DNA from: Tetradesmus obliquus
Taxonomy: Eukaryota; Chlorophyta; Chlorophyceae; Sphaeropleales; Scenedesmaceae
Assembly: GCA_030272155.1 (NCBI GenBank)
Contig: CP126197.1
Coordinates: 5,758,001-5,822,000 of the forward strand
Direction: 5' to 3'
DNA length: 64,000 bases
Position 1 is the first letter of the stretch, and each line of letters starts with the position of its first letter. Below, piece after piece: positions 59,211 through 64,000 of the stretch. The notes under the pieces are model-generated. The model saw only the letters and a list, made by a program, of their open reading frames with translations. It did no database searches and was not told the origin of the DNA. The position numbers were made by a program, and so were the translations under genes.

Positions 59211-59663
59211 GAGAGGCTTGTTACAGGAGAAGGCAAGCTATCACCCGAGAGTGAGTCACTTGCCCTACTTTCAGCTCACATATCATATGAACTCGATAGC
59301 AAGCCACAAGACGCCACCAAAGAAAACTCCAGAGGCGTCTCGCAGCCCCTATCTCCCCATAAACGAACATGTACATGCAGGGCAGCAAGTGCGAAATGCA
59401 GCACGAAAAGCAGCATGTGCTCCACGCACCAATTGCGAGAGAGAGAGGCTTGTTACAGGAGAAGGCAAGCTATCACCCGAGAGTGAGTCACTCGCCCTAC
59501 TTTCAGCTCACATATCGTATGAACTCGATAGCAAGCCACAAGACGCCACCAAAGAAAACTCCAGAGGCGTCTCGCAGCCCCTATCTCCCCATAAACGAAC
59601 ATGTACATGCAGGGCAGCAAGTGCGAAAAGCAGCACGAAAAGCAGCATGTGCTCCACGCACCA
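59211..59663. repeat. 232-bp tandem repeat, two copies
   Basis: Units begin near 59211 and 59443 with gagaggcttgttacagg and differ at only a few bases. Unlike the neighbouring DNA the unit is not CAG-rich. It ends about 55 bp before the TRIM. Confidence 0.95.
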
Positions 59664-59719
59664 GGCAAAAAGCGCACAGGGAATTGCAGCGAGGAGAAAG
59701 CAGCGGGGCCCACAGTGTG

Positions 59720-60262
59720 TGTAACGGGGTCCGATCCCTCCTATGACATCCAGTTTTCCCTCGTTACAGTTGGTAGCTTGAGAAGGGCGGGGTGGTTTAG
59801 CTGAGGGGTGTATGTCACCTGTCTCGCAGCCCCGAGGTCCTGAGTTCGAACCCGGCTTGGAGGCGGTTGCTCCGCGACGCTCTGGTGGCAACAGGCTCGC
59901 TGGGGTGCATAACAAATACATAAGGCAGGGCCCTACCCCTGCGGGTTGATCGCCACAGATGTGGGGCACCCATTACAGTACAGACATGCATAGCCGCGCT
60001 CGACGGTGGTCTGCTAGGGCAGAAAGCCAATGCCAGGAAGAACAAACGAGTGGAAAACGACCCATCAACGCTCAAAGAGTTATCGTGATGTGTGAATGTC
60101 TGAAAGTAACTCGAGGTCATCGCCACGGGGTGATTCCCGTGCGCTGGACGTCGAGTAGGCCAGTAAGACCGTCATGCTTAGCGAGGACGCTAAGAGAATA
60201 GGTGGGGGGAAGTTGTAACGGGGTCCGATCCCTCCTATGACATCCAGTTTTCCCTCGTTACA
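59720..60262 (+). mobile_element. Terminal-repeat retrotransposon in miniature (TRIM) with a tRNA-like internal domain
   Basis: Two identical 49-bp direct terminal repeats, 59720-59768 and 60214-60262, begin TGTAACG and end CGTTACA, the TG...CA ends of an LTR. The pentamer gtgtg stands directly outside both ends (59715-59719 and 60263-60267), a 5-bp target duplication. TGGTAGCTTGAG, two bases after the left LTR, suits a tRNA primer-binding site. A purine tract (aggtggggggaag) precedes the right LTR. There is no coding capacity in 543 bp, so it must have been mobilised in trans. Inside, 59785-59865 resembles a tRNA gene with an A-box-like TGGTTTAGCTGAGGGG and a B-box-like AGTTCGAACCC. Identical LTRs imply a recent insertion. 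Confidence 0.85.
59785..59865 (+). other. tRNA-like segment with A and B boxes inside the TRIM
   Basis: GTGGTTTAGCTGAGGGG near 59792-59808 and GAGTTCGAACCC near 59842-59853 are spaced as in a tRNA gene. I could not fold a convincing acceptor stem, so a tRNA-derived promoter is more likely than a functional tRNA. Confidence 0.55.
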
Positions 60263-61066
60263 GTGTGCCGAGATTTTGAGGCGCTGCCAATCAGTCACAT
60301 ATCGCCACTGAGTGGCATTGTGACAGCCATCCCGAGGAAGCTAACGCTGCAGATACTGTAGAAGCAAGAGGCAGTAGCAGAGTTGAACTGTAACATACAC
60401 AACCCCCAATGAGACGGGGTCCTGAACAGGTCCAGACCACCTGAGTATGTTACTTGCCACAGCAAGGTCCTGGCAAACCTTCTTCACTTCACACACTGCT
60501 CTTTGACTTGCAAAGTTCGTTTTGCACCAGCATTTCATGGGGCGTGTTTGTGCTGGAGAGTCCATCTGCAGCAGCAGCTGCGCAGCTCAGCTCACAGCAG
60601 TGCTGTGGGTACAGCTGGTATGTGGCGCTTCTGCTCTCCCACAAAGGCCGATGCCTCAATGATGGAACTGTTGTTATTGCCGCGTCTGTACCGTGATATA
60701 GTTCGTCGCTACAGGATGCTGCGTGTTGTCGAACGGGTGGCGCTGCCGCTGTGGGGAAGGCGAAGATCTTCTCTAGAGCGGGACTGCACAGGGACGACCT
60801 TCCACCAGCCAACAGCTTCCTAGCAACCTATTACATCATAACCATCTAACTTCTTACCAAGAAACGTCGAATAGTTCCAGCTGAACGATTGCTTGCGGCA
60901 AACTGCTGGTCGTGTCTGCACGCAACGAATTCGCACCGGAGCGTGACGGTTGGCCAGGCGTATCTGAGCCGATGGACTGTCAATAAGCGGCGCAAGGAAC
61001 AGAATACGCATATAAAAATCAATCTAGCTGTGTTCCAGGAGTAGGTCATACTCGAATAGGGTCAGG

Positions 61067-62770
61067 ATGCCCGACAGAGCCCTGCTCCTGCCAGCAACCC
61101 TGCTGCTGCTGCTGCTGCTGGCCTGCACACCCAGCCACAGCAGCCCCCTGCACGATGCTGCGGTCAACCAGGACATCGTGCTGCTGCAGCAGCTACTGGA
61201 CAGCCGCAAGCATGACGTCAACGGGCTTGATATCAACGGCAGGACGCCGCTGGCTGCTGCGCTGGCGACATGCAGTAAGCTGCTGCTGCAGTGCTGCACG
61301 GAATGCAACATGCCAGCTGGCACAGCAGCAAAGCAAGTGTCAACTGCATACAATCTGGCAGCTTTGCACAGAGCCGACTGGCCGCTCGTCAGGTTGCTGC
61401 AGTATGGTTGCAAACTGTGTGTGTGCAGCCTGCTTGAGGGCTCAACTTCAGCACCAGCCATGATGCTGCAGCCTGCTGCTGTGCCAAGTCTTCTTGTCTG
61501 CTAGCAATCGGCAGTGCCAACAATGGCGTCACAACAACAAATGATCAGCAGAGTGATTCTGCACTGCTTATGACTGATGATGACACCGTGTAGTAACATA
61601 GCCCGAGGCCTGATGTGATGCTGCCTGCAGGCAGTGGCATGGGCCGCTCCCCTGGCATGGCACCACACGCGCAGCCGCATGTGGCGCAGCTCTGTGCTAC
61701 AGGCACCTCGGATGGCATCTCTGCCGCCCTGATCTACGCCGGCGCTGATGTGAATGTTGACGTGTCCCCCAAGGAACGCCCCGGCTACACGCTGGTACAC
61801 CTCGCAGCTTGTAGCAGCCCTGGCGATCTTGCTGTGAGTAGCAGCCGCAGAAACTGGCGGTTGTTCAGGTGCTGTCACGTGGCTCTGCCGCAACAGACAC
61901 CTGGAGACATACTAGGCTGTAATCACCAGCAACAACAGCAAACAACAACAGCAGCACTGAGGTTGGCGACACTACCGCACACCGCACGCTGCTGCTGCCG
62001 CTGCCGCGCAGTACTTGCTGGCTGGAGGTGCCGACGCCAACGCACTCTACCGCCTGCCGGATGGCCGCACGGTCACGCCACTGACCTGGGCGGCGCTGTG
62101 TGCAGCAGCTGCCACATACAACAGCACGGCTGGCTGGGACAAGCGCTATCCAGGTTTCAGCATCAAACTGCTGCTAGATGCAGGTGCGATGCGGAAGGCA
62201 GGTGCTGCACACAGCACAGTTGAGTGATATGCGGATACCAGAGCGCACTGTAGCTGTGACGCACACTGGCATGAAATGAAATTCCACCAGCCCAACTTTC
62301 ACGCTTTGCTGAACACGCTGCTTGCATACACGTAATGCAGCTGTGTGGCGACACAAGTCCGTGTCTGCATATACAGGCGCGGACCCCCTTCCCTTTGGCC
62401 CAGCCAACCCCCCTAGCGCGCTGCTCTACCCCCACCCCCACCCGCTGTCGCACTGCAACAAGCCAGGCGCCTGCAGCGAAGCGGAGGGTGGACCGCCTGT
62501 ATGATGCCAGCTGGGATGGCGGTGCAAAGTTCCCCGAGGACTTTTCGTACTTCCACTGGTGGACCCTGTGGGGCAGGCAGGAGGCCAAGGCGGCAGGCTC
62601 TGCTGTGAAGCCAGCGTTGGCTAGCTGGTGGGTGCTTGCGCTGACCTCATCATGCGTGTGTAGGCGCAGCAGGCGGCAGCTGCAGAGCTGGTGGTGCCTT
62701 TGGCACGCAGTGGGTATGCTGGTGGTGATCCTAGCAGTGTTACTGTTGCGTTGCTTGCGTGTAAACCAAT

Positions 62771-62810
<40 letters not shown>

Positions 62811-63780
62811 GGCTTGAGTGCTTACGGGTGACAGCACAAATGAATGCAACACCGCTAGAACATTGCTGGCTGTTGAATACGTGATCTAGCACTCTATGTG
62901 GCGGGGCGCTCCACAAGCCAGCGCACGCAAGTCTGTCAACAGAGGCAACGTTGCCATGCATGCCATGACATGAGTGCAGGGGGTGTTGGCTGCCATTTGA
63001 TTGGGCTGAGGTCAGGGACAGCGCTCCACCGTGCTGGTGAAGCCGCCTGTAAGCAGAATTACGTGTCTCGTCCTTGCAATGTGTGCTTGCTGTCGTAGGC
63101 GTCAGCACCATGGGGGCTACGATCGCGAGCTTGTTGAAGCAGCGCTGGCCATAGCGCGTGCTTGGGCCAAGAAGGCTGCGGAGCGCTATGCACGCGCCTA
63201 TCCGCTGCACGGAGCCGTGGCCGCCAACAACCTAACTGCTGTCACCGCGCTGCTGGCATCTGGCAAGTTTGATGTGAACGGCAGGGACTACAGGGGCCTC
63301 ACACCCCTGCAAGCCGGCATGGCGTGCGAAAAATCAGATGTGGATTGCTGGACGCCAGTGGAACCTGTTGAGATTGCAGTTACCGAGTACCTTGTCAGCA
63401 AGGGCGCAGATGTGAGGCTTGATGTGTACCTGGGAAGCGGCTACACACTGCTGCACAAGGCTGCTTTCCGCGGGCTGACACGGCTGGTGAAGGTTCTGCT
63501 CAATGGTGGCGCTGACCCCAATGCGGTGTACTATGCGGCGGATGACAAGCAGCGCAAGGACCCGCAGACGCCACTCACCCGGGCTGCATCGCACTGCAGC
63601 GTTGATGAAGCTGTGCGTGATTCTCTCCGTTTACATCACGGCATAGACGAGTCTGAACTCAATAGCTTAGAGGGCGCTGGGCCAGACTCCACCAACGGCA
63701 CAATCACGGCGCTGCTGGATGCGGGCGCAAAGCTGCTGCCATTTGGCAAGGAGCGCCCGCTTATTAGCCTTAGGCCTTAG
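61067..63780 (+). CDS. Secreted ankyrin-repeat protein, copy 2, frameshifted and 3'-truncated
   Basis: Exons 61067-61274, 61631-61833, 62012-62183, 62377-62627 and 63099-63780 match copy 1 exon for exon with identical phases. It has the same signal peptide type ([20 protein letters not shown]) and the same ankyrin motifs (YPLHGAVAANNLTAVTALLA, YTLLHKAAFRG, LNGGADPNAVYYA). Exon 4 has one extra G near 62486-62489 (gcggagggtgg against gcggaggtgg in copy 1), which shifts the frame; downstream the original frame is intact. The C-terminus ends after GKERPLISL, where the copy 1 similarity is replaced by a CTTAGGCCTAG repeat. It is either a recent pseudogene or carries one sequencing error. Confidence 0.7.
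62771..62814. repeat. (CAG)n microsatellite in intron 4 of ankyrin gene 2
   Basis: CAG/CAA triplet array with two CAA interruptions. Confidence 0.9.
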
Positions 63781-63838
63781 GCCTAGCCCCTAAAACTGCT
63801 TAGGCCTAGCCCCCGCCTTAGGCCTAGCCCCTAAAACC
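63764..63838. repeat. CTTAGGCCTAGCCCC repeat cluster
   Basis: Several imperfect copies of cttaggcctagcccc, two followed by taaaa, span the 3' ends of the two convergent genes. Confidence 0.8.
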
Positions 63839-64000
63839 CAACACGCGTCGCACGTCGCCCCACGCCCCCTGCACCGCCTGCACTGCACTCTTGCCGCCAT
63901 CAGCCACCTTCTGCGCTGCACCCTTCGCCCCGTCCCCAACGGTCTGCACAGCCTTCTTCGCACCCTCTACTGCCTTATTCACGCCCGCCACTGCATCCTG
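63824..64000 (-). CDS. C-terminus of a LEA-like amphipathic repeat protein, cut by the window edge
   Basis: The minus strand is open from the window edge to TAG at 63826-63824. The peptide repeats Ala/Lys/Val/Gly units of about 11 residues (AVEGAKKAVQTVGDGAKG, then AAQKVADGGKSAVQAV), like group 3 LEA or related amphipathic-helix proteins that protect membranes under stress, and ends VRRVLGFRG. The start is outside the window. It converges on ankyrin gene 2 with stops only 43 bp apart. Confidence 0.6.
   Translation of the reverse strand, partial: QDAVAGVNKAVEGAKKAVQTVGDGAKGAAQKVADGGKSAVQAVQGAWGDVRRVLGFRG

Larger units (their letters stand above)
58790..61066. other. Spacer between the two ankyrin genes, with inserted repeats
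   Basis: It contains the poly(A) region of copy 1, a 232-bp tandem repeat, a TRIM retroelement and the promoter of copy 2. From about 60720 on it resembles the flank upstream of copy 1. No other gene is supported. Confidence 0.6.

Noticed and set aside
59785..59865. Functional tRNA gene
   Set aside because: A and B boxes are present, but no convincing acceptor stem pairs, and the segment sits inside a TRIM.

Overview
The window is nuclear DNA of a green alga. Its genes are split by many GT-AG introns, the coding DNA is G+C-rich with pervasive (CAG)n/(CTG)n tracts, TGTAA (the usual green-algal poly(A) signal) lies downstream of several stops, and the conserved proteins look chlorophyte. A chlorophycean of the Scenedesmus/Tetradesmus kind is my best guess, but that is inference. 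All gene models were built by hand from splice signals, reading phase and family knowledge. For the gene models marked as phase-consistent, the exon lengths sum to a whole number of codons.

Layout. 1-0.3 kb: the edge of a Gln-rich exon (-). 2.2-6.5 kb: sterol C-24 methyltransferase SMT1 (-). 7.8-13.8 kb: a long gene (-) fusing a PDE12-type deadenylase/2',5'-phosphodiesterase to a YrdC threonylcarbamoyl-AMP synthase behind a probable mitochondrial presequence. 13.8-20.1 kb: a tandem segmental duplication carrying two paralogous single-pass membrane protein genes (-), each with in-frame stop codons. 21.3-23.9 kb: the mitochondrial import receptor TIM50 (-). 28.3-31.4 kb: a Ser/Thr protein kinase (-). 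34.4-38.5 kb: ribosomal protein eS1 (RPS3A) (+). 39.7-41.2 kb: an intronless PGG-domain membrane protein (-). 42.4-52.7 kb: TFIID subunit TAF5 with 14 exons (-). 53.3-54.7 kb: a TTC33-like TPR protein (+), divergent from TAF5. 55.7-63.8 kb: two tandem secreted ankyrin-repeat genes (+); between them lie a 232-bp tandem repeat and a complete miniature LTR retroelement (TRIM) with a 5-bp target duplication. 63.8-64 kb: the 3' end of a LEA-like gene (-).

The strongest unexplained signal is not a gene. Introns of at least six genes contain repeated copies of the edge of the neighbouring exon together with its splice site. I call these exon-edge echoes. Copies of an exon's 5' edge lie in the upstream intron, and copies of its 3' edge lie in the downstream intron, singly or in arrays of up to seven. 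I count close to fifty in about 50 kb. They explain much of the intron length here, and some carry in-frame stops. The second notable item is the PDE12-YrdC fusion, which could join two steps of mitochondrial RNA maturation in one polypeptide. The rest is ordinary housekeeping sequence, and several kilobases (24-28, 31.5-34.4 kb) show no gene I can support.
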